A stretch of 64,000 nt of DNA. Source: Poecilobothrus nobilitatus (Eukaryota; Arthropoda; Insecta; Diptera; Dolichopodidae). The notes beneath the pieces were generated by a model. The model was not told the DNA's origin. It was given only the letters and a program-made list of their open reading frames with translations, and searched no databases. The stretch's first letter is position 1, and each line of letters begins with the position of its first letter. A program made the position numbers and the translations under genes. The DNA is taken from contig OX352773.1 of the NCBI GenBank assembly GCA_947095535.1, forward strand, positions 268,514,515 through 268,578,514, in the 5' to 3' direction. This document shows positions 39,226 to 49,765 of this stretch, one piece after another.

Positions 39226-39600
39226 CAATAAAAATTACGTGTGATATATAAAGAAAATTAAAAGAAAATTGTTCTTATTTTTGGGTTTTTTTTTTTGTGT
39301 TTTGTGTTTGCGCCGAAACGTAGTATATGTTTAATGTGTTTCAAAACAAAATAATATACATACATACATATATAAAAAGTTTATACAAAAGTTAAGTATT
39401 TTAAATCTAATACTAAAAAAAAATTAATCTAAAATAAAATCATATCTATTAAGAACAAAAATTAAAAATATATATAATTTTAAATGAATTTAAATGTTAT
39501 TTGAAAAATTGTAAAAAAAAAAAAATAAATAAATGAAATTTATAACAATAAAATAAAATTTCATATAAAAATTAAAAAAAAAAAAAAATTATAATCAATA
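39226..39600 (+). other. Probable 5' UTR portion of the ABCC exon, with splice acceptor
   Basis: Directly upstream of the ABCC start codon. A long T tract followed by TTTCTTTCTCTTTCTAG (acceptor AG at 39224-39225) is the best-looking polypyrimidine/acceptor signal near the gene, so an upstream non-coding exon is likely. The UTR is very A-rich and carries a short GC-richer patch, TTTGCGCCGAAACG, near 39308-39321. The alternative is transcription starting within this stretch with no upstream exon; no clear TATA or initiator decides between them. Confidence 0.45.
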
Positions 39601-39785
39601 ATGGAATCATCTGTTAGAACACTGCCACCCAATCCAAAGGATAAGGCAAATATTATTTCAGTATTATTATTCGGATGGACGATCAATGTATTTAAAACTG
39701 GTTATAGTAAAGTATTACAAGTAACAGATTTATTTCAACCACTGCAAAAAGATTTATCAGCATCATTAGGTGATCGTTTAGAAAT
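39601..39785 (+). CDS. First coding exon of an ABCC-family (MRP4-like) ABC transporter
   Basis: The exon encodes the cytosolic N-terminus of a multidrug-resistance-associated, ABCC4-type transporter, an ATP-driven exporter of organic anions and conjugates in the plasma membrane. Seen: 61 codons plus two bases. The family-typical LPPNPKDKAN motif is at residues 8-17, followed by SVLLFGWTINVFKTGY (20-35), VTDLFQPL (41-48) and LGDRLE (56-61). These match the start of insect MRP4/lethal(2)03659-like proteins as I know them. An in-frame TAA at 39592-39594 fixes the ATG, which sits in a good context (ATCAATAATGG). The exon ends at a consensus GTAAGT donor (39786-39791), leaving AT as the first two bases of a split codon. 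The unspliced frame stops at once (ATG TAA). Transmembrane and nucleotide-binding domains must be in later exons, none of which I found before 64000. Codon use is strongly AT-biased, like the surroundings. The family call is confident; the exact orthologue is not. Confidence 0.88.
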
Positions 39786-40267
39786 GTAAGTATATAACAG
39801 TATAATAGTTTCTTAAATTAATAGAATTATATATACATTTTTTTTTAAAGCATATGAAATCGCAATCCAATTTTGTTTTTAATATCTACTATATTTTCTA
39901 CTATCTTATTAAATATTTTTTTATATTTTTAATATCTAACAATATTTTATCTTAACCTAAAAATTGAATGTAAATTGAATGAATTACTTTGGAATTATGC
40001 TAATCTTAACAATATTCATTTCTACGATTGTATATGGATGGGGCAAAATTTCATTTAAAAGATGTACTACTTACAAATTTAAAAAAAAAAGAGATCTTTA
40101 ATTAAGACAAATATGTTAGTCAAATAATGAAAATGAAGTGAAAATAATCAAATTTATATTATATCCAATTAGTAGAACAATTTTTAAACTAATTTAGACT
40201 TTTATTTTAAAACAGTTTTAAAAAATCATTTTTATTTTGAACATCTATTTTATGTTATTTCTTTGTA

Positions 40268-40336
40268 TCATTTCTTGAAAAAAAAACATTTCCACCATTT
40301 CTTGAAAAAACCACCCATTTCTTGAAAAAAAAAAAT
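40268..40336. repeat. Short tandem repeat of CATTTCTTGAAAAAA
   Basis: Three copies of CATTTCTTGAAAAAA begin at about 40269, 40296 and 40316, separated by A runs and CCACC words. Spacing is irregular (27 and 20 bp). Confidence 0.6.
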
Positions 40337-40339
40337 CTA

Positions 40340-40583
40340 GGTACTAATTATAGGTCTTGAAAAGTTGTAAAGCTGACAACTTACTCTACAAAATGCATTT
40401 ATAGCAAGCCGTTCAAAAGTTATAGATTTTTTTATGAAAAGCCCCTAAAACATCTTTAATCCCTCATATCTCGAAAAGGCTCCAGAACAGATCCCCCCTT
40501 TCTCCCATAGAATTTTTTGTTCATTGTGATGTTCTCCATCACCTCCTGCTCTATGTAAAAGTTAACGCGGGACACCCTGTATA
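40340..40583. mobile_element. Transposon end fragment with GCGGGACACCCTGTAT terminus
   Basis: This stretch is less AT-rich and ends in GTTAACGCGGGACACCCTGT followed by AT (to about 40582). CAGGGTGTCCC-type termini are common on insect DNA transposons and MITEs. The partner terminus was not found to the left, so only one end is supported and the superfamily is undetermined. Confidence 0.4.
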
Positions 40584-40791
40584 ATTTTTAGGATATATAA
40601 ATTATACTTTATTTTTTAATAAATTTTATGAGATTAAAATTTTTATTTTATGTTAACAAAAGATTGGAAAATAAAAGTAAATATTTAGTTTTGATTTAAA
40701 AAAATTTTAAAAAAATTATGAAAAAATTGTCGCCTTAGAAAACATTTTATTAAAAATAATCTTATAATTATATGTAATTTTTTTTAGAATT

Positions 40792-40842
40792 GGATATAAA
40801 AAAAAATTATAAACTGAATTTATAATAAACAAAACTTTTGTA
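40792..40842. repeat. Left flanking direct repeat of the TIR element
   Basis: GGATATAAAAAAAAATTATA, then AACTGAATTTATAATAAACA and AAACTTTTGT, is repeated with mismatches at 41766-41818 (TGATATAAAAATATTATACA, CTAAATTCATAATACACAAA, ACTTTTTGT). The pair brackets the 907-bp inverted-repeat element. Confidence 0.55.
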
Positions 40843-40854
40843 TAATTTCAGTTT

Positions 40855-41761
40855 GGCTCAGCGCAATAGCGTCAGACGAAATATCATCCAAAAGTAAAAA
40901 ATGAAATAAGATACAAAATATTTGTGTTTTTTTTTTAATTTAGTCAAAAATGAAATAACTGAGAAATATTTAACGAAATAAAGTTCAAATAAGAACGAAA
41001 TTAGGACCAAACAAACTGTAAAACTAAATGAAATATAGTAAAATAATAAAAAATTTTCTTTAAAAAAGTATTAACATCGAAAAAAGAAAATAATAATATT
41101 TATACAAAAATTTGTAAGGAATCTGTCACAATCGATCTGCAACAAGGACTGTTATACGTAGCTGAATCTGGTCCGACTAAACTTGCGGCCTACAATTTCA
41201 AATTACCCTCGAAAATTCTTACATTTATCATTTGGTTAAATTGAAAATTGGTTGCAAAATCAGCAGTATACCCTTTTTCAAGATAGTGTACATAACTCTC
41301 TTTATGTATAACAATAATAATAAATTAATAATAAATTTTGCGGATTAATTTCGTTTATTGTTTTGGGGGCTTATTTCCATAAGATTCGGTATCAAAAACA
41401 ATGTATACAGCAATAAAATTATTTAATAATCTTTCTGATCAATAAATCAAAATTAAATACAGAATTATGTAAAATGTATCAATAAATACAACTACAAGCC
41501 AAAAAACCTGTTTATATATAGGTCATATAGTCATTTAAAAGTATTTTACCGTTATAAGAACAATAACTGTAACACAAAAATTTAGAAATTTACAAAAATG
41601 AAATATGAACCAAAAATATATTTGGATTTACTTTTGTAAATGAAAGACAATCAAAACAAGAATGAAATAAGATCCAAAATTATTTTGCATTTTTTTTTTT
41701 TGGATTTTATTTCATTTTTTACTTTTGGATGATATTTCGTTTAACGCTATTGCGTTGAGCC
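40855..41761. mobile_element. 907-bp non-autonomous DNA transposon with ~54-bp terminal inverted repeats
   Basis: Left terminus GGCTCAGCGCAATAGCGTCA, then GACGAAATATCATCCAAAAG, then TAAAAAATGAAATAA is mirrored almost perfectly by the right end (TTATTTCATTTTTTACTTTT, GGATGATATTTCGTTTAACG, CTATTGCGTTGAGCC). Subterminal GAAATAAGATNCAAAAT words recur on both sides. No transposase frame is present, so it depends on an autonomous relative. Superfamily unknown; no short target duplication is obvious, because the immediate flanks are T-rich. Confidence 0.8.
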
Positions 41762-41765
41762 TTTT

Positions 41766-41818
41766 GTGATATAAAAATATTATACACTAAATTCATAATA
41801 CACAAAACTTTTTGTTAA
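41766..41818. repeat. Right flanking direct repeat of the TIR element
   Basis: Partner of 40792-40842, as described there. The two copies are diverged (roughly four bases in five identical by eye). Confidence 0.55.
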
Positions 41819-42689
41819 AAAAAAGAAAGCCTTCAAATTTCATACACACACTCACACTTACATTGGAACTGTATATACGAGTATATAGAAAATATTATAT
41901 TCAATTAAATTAATTTTTATAAATACATTTCTAACCTTTTAAATTATGTTTTGTCAATCTTAATTTCAAAATAACTCATATTTGTAATATGAGAATGTTT
42001 AATAAAAAAATCTAAACCAAGAATCTTATATATTAAGGTTGAAAATTTCTAAATAAATTAAATAACATATCTATAAATTATTAATGAAGACTTTAAATTA
42101 CTTTATATACTATAATATCATTTATCAAATTTTATTTTAATCTTTAAATCCATAAATTTTGCTTTTTTTTTGTAATTTTATTTGAAGCTCTTAAGAATAA
42201 TTCGAAGGATATGAAAATTATATATATAAAAATATAAGGTAACATCTTTTCTTATATATGTAATAAACATTTAGATAAAGTTATAATATATTTAATGCAC
42301 TAATATTCTCTTAATAGGAAGTATTAAAAGTTTTTTTTTTTTTTTTGATAATTTATTATATAAGATTTACAAATAAGAACAGGTGTTAAATTTGTAAATT
42401 AATATTTAAAATGGATTTTAACGTATTTAGGTACACATATTATGTCCTATATATAAGTTTAATTTTTCGTTGTACTTAACATTATCTTTAAACTTAATAT
42501 AATTAAACATTTATATTATTTTTGTATGAACAAAAAAATCTTCTCCTTTTCTCTCTCGACATCCTTTCGACTTTATTTAGAAAATCTCTTAAGAAACTAT
42601 AATTCGACCGAAAACTATATAAATCGATAAGTTGGTTATACACTATTTTCATTTCTACAAAACAACATCCAGATTCCAAATAAGCTGAA
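41819..42689. other. AT-rich intronic DNA
   Basis: No gene or clear repeat. The minus frame 42503-42718 runs into the foldback element and shows no known motif. Confidence 0.5.
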
Positions 42690-42965
42690 ATATTTCTCCC
42701 ATTGTCACCGGTAAACATAAAAAAAACTAGCGTTAAGTTCCACAGTGTATCACCAGGGAATTTTTTTAAATCGGAAAAAAACTATACATTACATTAATTC
42801 GGGATTTTGAGAACATTCAGTCATGTTTACCGCTGTTACACTTGGAACTTAACGCAAGAATATTTTTATATTCACTGGTGAGCACTGAATTTTTGAACAT
42901 TTAAGTAATGTGATATACGAGAAATTCACGAATTCCGAGTGATATACGAGAAATTCAACGTGTTA
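42690..42965. mobile_element. Foldback element related to the one at 13.4-13.8 kb
   Basis: A perfect 13-bp inverted repeat GCGTTAAGTTCCA (42730-42742) / TGGAACTTAACGC (42843-42855) lies within longer imperfect arms: CAGTGTATCACCAGGGAA at left against the complement of CATGTTTACCGCTGTTACAC at right. TTGTCACCGGTAAACAT at about 42704-42720 and ATTCGGGATTTTGAGAACAT match the ACCGGTGAACAT and TTCCAAGATTC words of the first copy. A further tandem of GTGATATACGAGAAATTCA occurs at about 42910-42960. Non-coding. Confidence 0.55.
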
Positions 42966-45197
42966 AGATAAATTTTGTTCCGTAATGGCGACTTCAACAG
43001 ATCTCTGAAATTGTAACTACCAAAAATTATCATTCCATTTAGAATAGAGTTTTAATTTAATTCTATGAGCTTCGAAACTTTTTTGGTGCATAAAAAATAC
43101 TATAAATATAAAAACTTTTTATAAAACAGTACACAACAGTACTAAATGTACAAACATATCAACTTTTAGAATTCTAATCTGATCTTTAGGAAAATTAAAA
43201 TAACAATTTATTACTTTTTTTTTTTTATTATGGACTGACAACTTCTGTACACATTTTTGTGATAATATTATGTAAACAGTTTTATATAATTTCATTATTT
43301 TTTTTTTTATTAATTATTTAATTTAATCATTTGATAACAATATAAGATTATAATGACATCTAACAAAAAAAAAAAAATGTTTCTTTGTTTTCAAAATCTA
43401 CAATATTTTTCTTTTTAGTTTTTTATTATTATAATTTTGTACCACCATATACATATGACATATGAGTATGACATATTATCATTTTACTTACATATGCTAC
43501 TAACATGTAAACTTTATTATATTGTATACAAATGATTTTCTGTTATCATATGGATATTTATATGCTTTTCTTCATTATTAATATATTTAATTAAATATAA
43601 AAATAAAGAAGAAAAAAAAAATAAATGGAAAAAAATATTTCATTATTTATTATTTTAGTGAAATGTGTTAAAACCGGAAATGATAGATACAAATTATTAG
43701 GGATTTTAATAATATTAGGGTTTTTCCTGTTATTAAAATAAGATTATGTAATTATGTATTTCGATTTTTAAACAAATTTTCTTTAGTATATATTTTTTAA
43801 ATATTGGTGCTATAAAGATATTCGGTTCTTTAAACAGCTTTCTACTGATTTTCTTGTTAATCTAGGTTATTAAAATTATTTCTTTTGTCCACTTATTCGC
43901 AATCATACTTTTAATTTTTGAAGACTTCTTTAATTTATTTTTTCAAAAATTTTTAAATTTATATCGGTTTTCATTTTTGAATATACTTATAATACCGACC
44001 CATTTCTATATACATAATAAAACATTTTTCAGTTTCTAATAAGTTCCGCCTTTATAAATTTGACAGTAAAAAGAAAAAAAATGTTTAATTTCACCTATAT
44101 CTGCTGTTGACTTATATAAAATTCAAAGATTTCATTATTATTTATGTATTTTCAATTGGACAATCACATCTTAAATATTTCGGCTTCATATCACATCTCA
44201 AATTATAATAATTAATTATTTATTTTTATCTTATTTTAGAGTTTACACTTTACATGTTTTACATGTTTTATAACAGATGGTAATCAAAGACAATCTTAAA
44301 TGTATATTTTGAATTCTTTTGCGTACATATCAGTCGATCCATTATATATATAGTCAGTCCTTTCATTAAAAATGCTTTAAAAGTTATAAACAAGTAATAA
44401 AAAAATGTTTATTTACATACATATTATATTAATATTTATTTATTTTTTTTTTTTACTTTAATTTACGGTCTTTTTTTTTAATATTATTTGTTTACCTGAT
44501 TTTATGTGGTACAAAAATAACTACAGGTAGACTTTATAGTTATATGAACATAATGTCACATACATACATACATATATATATGTATGTATATATAATATGA
44601 ATCATTCATTTCTGATTGAGTCTATTTTGTTATATTTCTGAAACAGAACGAGAAACTTTCCATATCAATGACTTTAGGTGATTATAATTAGGTACTACCT
44701 TTTTGGATGGTTAAATTTATCAGTAGTATTTTGTTTTAACATTCATTACGTTTTAAAGTATTGATGTCAATTATACAAAAACCTTTTTAACTTTGTTTAA
44801 TCATTATACATAATGAAAAAGTAAAGGTAATTTTTTTTTTTTTTAAATCCCATGTAATACATATGTTTTCATCTTGAAAATATGGAATTTAGTTATATTA
44901 TGGTGTAATTACAAAATTTTAAAATTTCAGGGTAAAAAAGGATAAACAATCGTATAATGGTAAATATTTAGACTATAGTATAAAAATATAAACATAATTG
45001 GATCAAATCTTTTAAAAAGTTGCTTTATTTTATAAAAAAAGATACTAATTTTTCTAAACTCTTAGGTCATAACTTTAGTTTAAAAAGTGATATTTCAAAA
45101 CTTTTTATATTAAATTTGAACAATAAAAGCAAATTCGATAACTTCTTTATAACTTTATTCTGCAATATAACTGTATAACTGGCTATGTTAATAACTT
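42966..45197. other. AT-rich intronic DNA
   Basis: No gene. An ACATACATACATATATATATGTATGTATAT near-palindrome lies at 44560-44590 (microsatellite). Confidence 0.5.
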
Positions 45198-45206
45198 ACT
45201 ATATAG
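45198..45206. repeat. Target-site duplication ACTATATAG, left copy
   Basis: ACTATATAG at 45198-45206 recurs at 45399-45407, exactly flanking the SINE. Confidence 0.75.
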
Positions 45207-45398
45207 GGGGCCTCGGTGGCCTAGTGGGTAAGAGCGTACAAAATACGCTGTAAACACCGAGGGAGTTTGGGTTCGAATTCCACACACGTCGTAAGAGTTA
45301 TTCCCCCTTACGACATTTACAGCCACGCGTGAAAAGAAAAGGCTGTGTAATTTCCTGTTCACATTTATGTGGCAGAGAAATGCACTAAAAAAAAACTG
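45207..45398 (+). mobile_element. tRNA-derived SINE, family 1 (second copy)
   Basis: Plus-strand copy of the family at 20841-21046: GGGGCCTCGGTGGCCTAGTG head, A-box GGCCTAGTGGGTAAGAGC, B-box GGGTTCGAATTCC, CACACACGTCGTAAGAG body, TTTCCTGTTCACATTTATGT and GGCAGAGAAATGCACT tail, then an A run. Flanked by a perfect 9-bp target-site duplication, the clearest insertion signature in the window. It lies in sense orientation in the inferred ABCC intron. The minus frame 45183-45422 is its shadow. Confidence 0.88.
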
Positions 45399-45407
45399 AC
45401 TATATAG

Positions 45408-48400
45408 TAAATACAACTGCATTGATAGGTTATAAATACAAATAACTTATATTAATTTCATACATTAAACGATGTTTAATTTTTACACTACCATAAAAAT
45501 ACTGTAATAAAATTAAAAGATTTAAATGTAAAAAAAATGATAAAATAAAAATTATAAATAAAAATTTAACCACCCCAACACTCTTTTCTATCAAAACTTA
45601 AAATAAATACAAAATATAAACATAATATGTCTGGCCTTTAATCAAAGTTTAAATCATATGTAATTATTTTCATTTCTGAAAATCATTAAATTTTAAATTT
45701 ACGTCATTCCGTCATATAAAGTAAGAGTTAGATTTTATTTGACGTAAATTCCAAAAAAGTGATTACTGATTATTATTCATCAAAATTTAAAAATTTCAGA
45801 CTTTCAGTTAATTTTCTTCTTTTTTTCATAAAAGTTGAATAACTGAATCTGTCAAAATTTAATCTGAAAAAACAATATAATATAAAAAGTTACAGTCATT
45901 TTAATAACAGGTAAAAAAAAGAAAGAAAAAAAACGAAAACATTAAAAGAACAAGAATTTTTTTTTGGTGGGTTTTCCTGGAATTTTTTTCATAATATATA
46001 ACACCAAAATCAAATACAATTTATTTATAGGTATTTTGACTTTTAGTGGATTTTTTGGATTAATTTTTAATTCTTTGAATTTATTATTTTAAAATGGAAA
46101 GTTTGTAATATTTTATTGTTATTAATTTTTGATTTGTTATAGAAATGAAAGAGATAGTATAAAAAGAGAAAGAAAATATTACATTATTAGTTGATGAAAA
46201 ATTTGGGTCGAAACTACGAGTATTATCAGAAAATTAAAAAAACAAAAAATATTTCTTCTCTATTTTTATAAATTATGAAAAATTTAAATAAGAAGATTAA
46301 TATTAAGAAAACAAAAATAAAATAAAATTTATTATATAAAATAATCATCGAGAATTATGATTTGATATTTTGATTTTTAAGATATATTTATTCGGTATTA
46401 TAATATATATTTAAAAAAGGGGGGTCCCTCATTTCCATATTACAAAAATTTATTAAAAATTTTTTTTTTTTTTTTTAATTTTCATCGTGTTTTTTTATTT
46501 ATGTTTTCGTTTTGAGATCCATAAAAATAATTTAGAGTTTTATAATACGTTCTGTAGGTTTAATTGTTTATAAGTATATTTTTTGTTTAATGAAAGCAAT
46601 CTGTGATTTTAATGTGATCTTTATCAGAAATTTGTGTACGTTTGCCGCCCAAAATTTATTTATAGGAATCTACCCATTTCAACACAAAATTGAAAAAATA
46701 AAAAAACAAGATGTAAAATTTGATAGAATTTTGATAATTTAAAATTAAAATTATTTATAAAATTTTATATTTAAATAAAATTAGATTGTAAAAGAAACCG
46801 CAAAATTCAACATATCTGTATATATATATTATAAGCTCTGAAATGCTATGTTGTATGTTACGATATTATTAAAGTGTTTAAGTAAGTTTACTTATTATGT
46901 TTAAAAGAGAATTTAAATGCTAATCTTTTATTTTTAGCCCCAAAAATAAAATGCATATTTTAAATAATAATAAAAGAAACTGATATGCAAATTTTATAAA
47001 CTGGATTGTTTGTAAAGAAATTAAAAAAAAAAAAGTGCAATAAGCACTTAACAGATTTGTAAAAAATTTTTTTTGTTTATTAAAAAAAATTAGCATTAAA
47101 ACTTTATGTATTTTTTATTATATTTATTATTTTAAACCTATATCCATGCCAAAAACTTACAAGATTAAAATAAAATTTACCTTAGGCGAGATATTTTAAA
47201 TATTGCCTATATGGTTAAAAATTCAATTTTCTGTTTATAATTCGAAAAATTTTTAAGTGCACTTTAATATCAACCGAAAGAATGTGAATTTTTTCAGTTG
47301 TATCTATTTATTTAATGCACATTTGAGTATTTTTATATTAAAAATCACTTTTATAATGATAGTATTTTGTAATTTTATACAATTTCATTCTTCTGAAGTT
47401 ATTAATTTAAATTTTTTTATTTTTTTTATTCATTCCAACATTAAATTTTAATTTTCAATTCAATATACAGTGATAATGCACTGAACCAATAAACACTAAA
47501 AATTAAATTAAGTTTTGTATATTTATTTGAGTATATATAAACAATTTTATATTAAAACTAACAAATACATCAATAAAACAATCATTAACCCTTTTGTGTA
47601 TATTTCTATTTTTAGGACACATTTTTTACAAAACACTCCATTGAATTACATAAAACTCCAAATTATAATAAAGATTCATAATTTAATTTCATATTGATAT
47701 TCTAAGGTGAACTCATTTCTGTATATTATATAACTCAAAAAATAAGCTCCGAGTACAAGATGTAAGGGTTAAATTTAAATATCTATTGTTAACTTACCCT
47801 CCTGAATTTTTTCCTTACGAATTCGCAAACTAATTCAAAACTTACTGAACAATCAGTAAAAAACTCATTAATAAATGTTGTTGGTTCTTAATTTTCCTTC
47901 TGAATTAATACCATAACAATTTACTTAAGAATTTTAATCTTTTGATCAAATTATTTTCTGTTTATTAAGGTGTAGCATAATGATCTAAATTATATCAGAA
48001 CTTTATAATAATTGTATTCATATAATATATTTTTTTTTTTCATTTTAATCTTTATTGATTCCTTTTAAATGATAATAAAAGAGAAAAAAAGGGAACGGTT
48101 AAAAAAAAAACTTCCTTTGAACAATAATTGATCGTAAATTTTCTCAATAATTATACGCACCCAGAAATACAACAAAAAAAAAAAACTTTCATAATTACAA
48201 GGAAAACAAATTACTTTCCTTTATAAAAGAACATTAATCATTACATCCTTATGTTGTAAAAAAAAAAAAAAATATTTAACGCTTCCTTCCATCCTCTAAG
48301 AATTTTATCTACCGAACGTATCAGCTCAAAGAGATTATTAAAAATCAAATTTCAAATTTTTCCAAGTATACATTTTCGAATCATCACTTTCATTGTTTTT

Positions 48401-49400
48401 AAAATGAAAAAAAAACAAAAAAAAAAAGAATATAAAAAGCAGGAGCAAAAAATGTCCCACAACATTATTGTAGTCACATTACATGTTCTTCTTCTCAATA
48501 AGCATTCGGTGTCGTCGATAAAAAAAAAATGCTTATAAAAAATTTAAATGTTGAAAGATTAAAATTAAAATGATGTTAAATAGCACGAGCAATTTTTTTT
48601 TTTTTTTTTCTGCCTTTGAAATGTCTCTATACTCTATAGTTTTATTGTACCTTCATATCTAAAGTTATATAATATTATTTGTAAGTATACATATATAAAT
48701 CCAATAAAAATAAGCGCAGTTCCAGAACACACCACCTTATAAATGATTAATTTTGATAAAATATGTTTTTACAAATTAAAGTAATGATAAATAAATAATA
48801 ATTATATATATATATATATATTATACATATATGAATAATTATATATATATGTATTTATAAATATATACCTAATATAACAGCAAAAGTAATATTAGATTAA
48901 TAGTGTTAGAAAGATTGCTTTTAGGGAAATGTACCAAAATTCTAAAATAAGTGGAATTGAATATTTAAATGTTTTTTTTTTTTTGTTTTGTGGAATCAAT
49001 AGAAAAATAAAAATATGTATTATTATTAAATACACGTAATATTATTATATTCCAGGTTTATCAGAAAAAATATCTAATGTAAGAATTATTAAAAGGCCTT
49101 AAAATTTATTACATTACCTATGTAAAACTTAGTAACCGAATTTGTCACCTGATTATCATTAATCGAATTTGTCAACTGATTAGTTTAAATTTACAAAAGT
49201 ATAATTATGTTTAAAACAATATTATTATGTTAATGTTTTAAAAGGTTCTAACATTCCCATCCATATTATTTATAATAATGCAATTTCTCAATTACTGATC
49301 ATTAAATTTATTAAACAGACAATTAAAATGCAAGAGAATAGAAGAAATAACTCTTTCAAAGCTTTAAGAGAGAAAATAACTCTTAAAGCTAAGATATTTC
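45408..49400. other. AT-rich intronic DNA
   Basis: No gene supported. The small + frames at 47257-47451 and 47515-47697 are I/F/N/K-rich with no motif. (TA)n lies at 48804-48822. A small hairpin, GCTTTAAGAG ... CTCTTAAAGC, is at 49361-49389. Confidence 0.5.
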
Positions 49401-49765
49401 TTAAAAGCAGAGTTTTAAAATTTCAAGTACCAGTATTTGTTACTGATACATATACTACTACTTAAAAATATTTAAGTACTGTAAATTTTATAAGAATTTA
49501 GTTTAAGTATAGCAATATCGTACAGCAGTAGAGTTTTTAAAATATTTCAATATATATGAAAATACTTTAAAAAATACTTCAAAAACGCTACTGCAGTATA
49601 ATACTGCTACTTAAACTAAATATTATCAGCAAAAATTATCGGTACTTAAGTGTTTTTAAGTAGCTGTAACTCATACTGCAGTATAAATATGAGTAAAAAA
49701 TACTGCTACTGCAAGTTACTGCAATAGAAATAACTACAGTTTTTTCGCTCTGCTCTGCTTAAAAG
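49401..49765. mobile_element. Long imperfect palindrome built of TACTGCTACT/TACTTAAA words
   Basis: Arms of about 140 bp face each other around 49555-49570. Left TACTTAAAAATATTTAAGTA, GAATTTAGTTTAAGTATAGC and GTACAGCAGTAGAGTTTTTA are mirrored at right by the complements of GGTACTTAAGTGTTTTTAAG, TACTGCTACTTAAACTAAAT and AAAAACGCTACTGCAGTATA. The ends carry GCAGAG (49407-49412) and CTCTGCTCTGC (49749-49758). It has no ORF. It fits a foldback/MITE element or a hairpin precursor locus; no target duplication was identified. Confidence 0.6.

Noticed and set aside
44560..44590. ACATACATACATATATATATGTATGTATAT palindrome as a regulatory hairpin
   Set aside because: It is explained by adjoining TACA and TA microsatellites.
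45207..45290. Possible functional tRNA gene
   Set aside because: It is the head of a SINE with a shared body, an A tail and a 9-bp target duplication; the arms do not form a cloverleaf.
47257..47451. Possible second ABCC exon after TTTTTTCAG
   Set aside because: The frame encodes an I/F-rich peptide without the Trp/Glu linker or any family motif.
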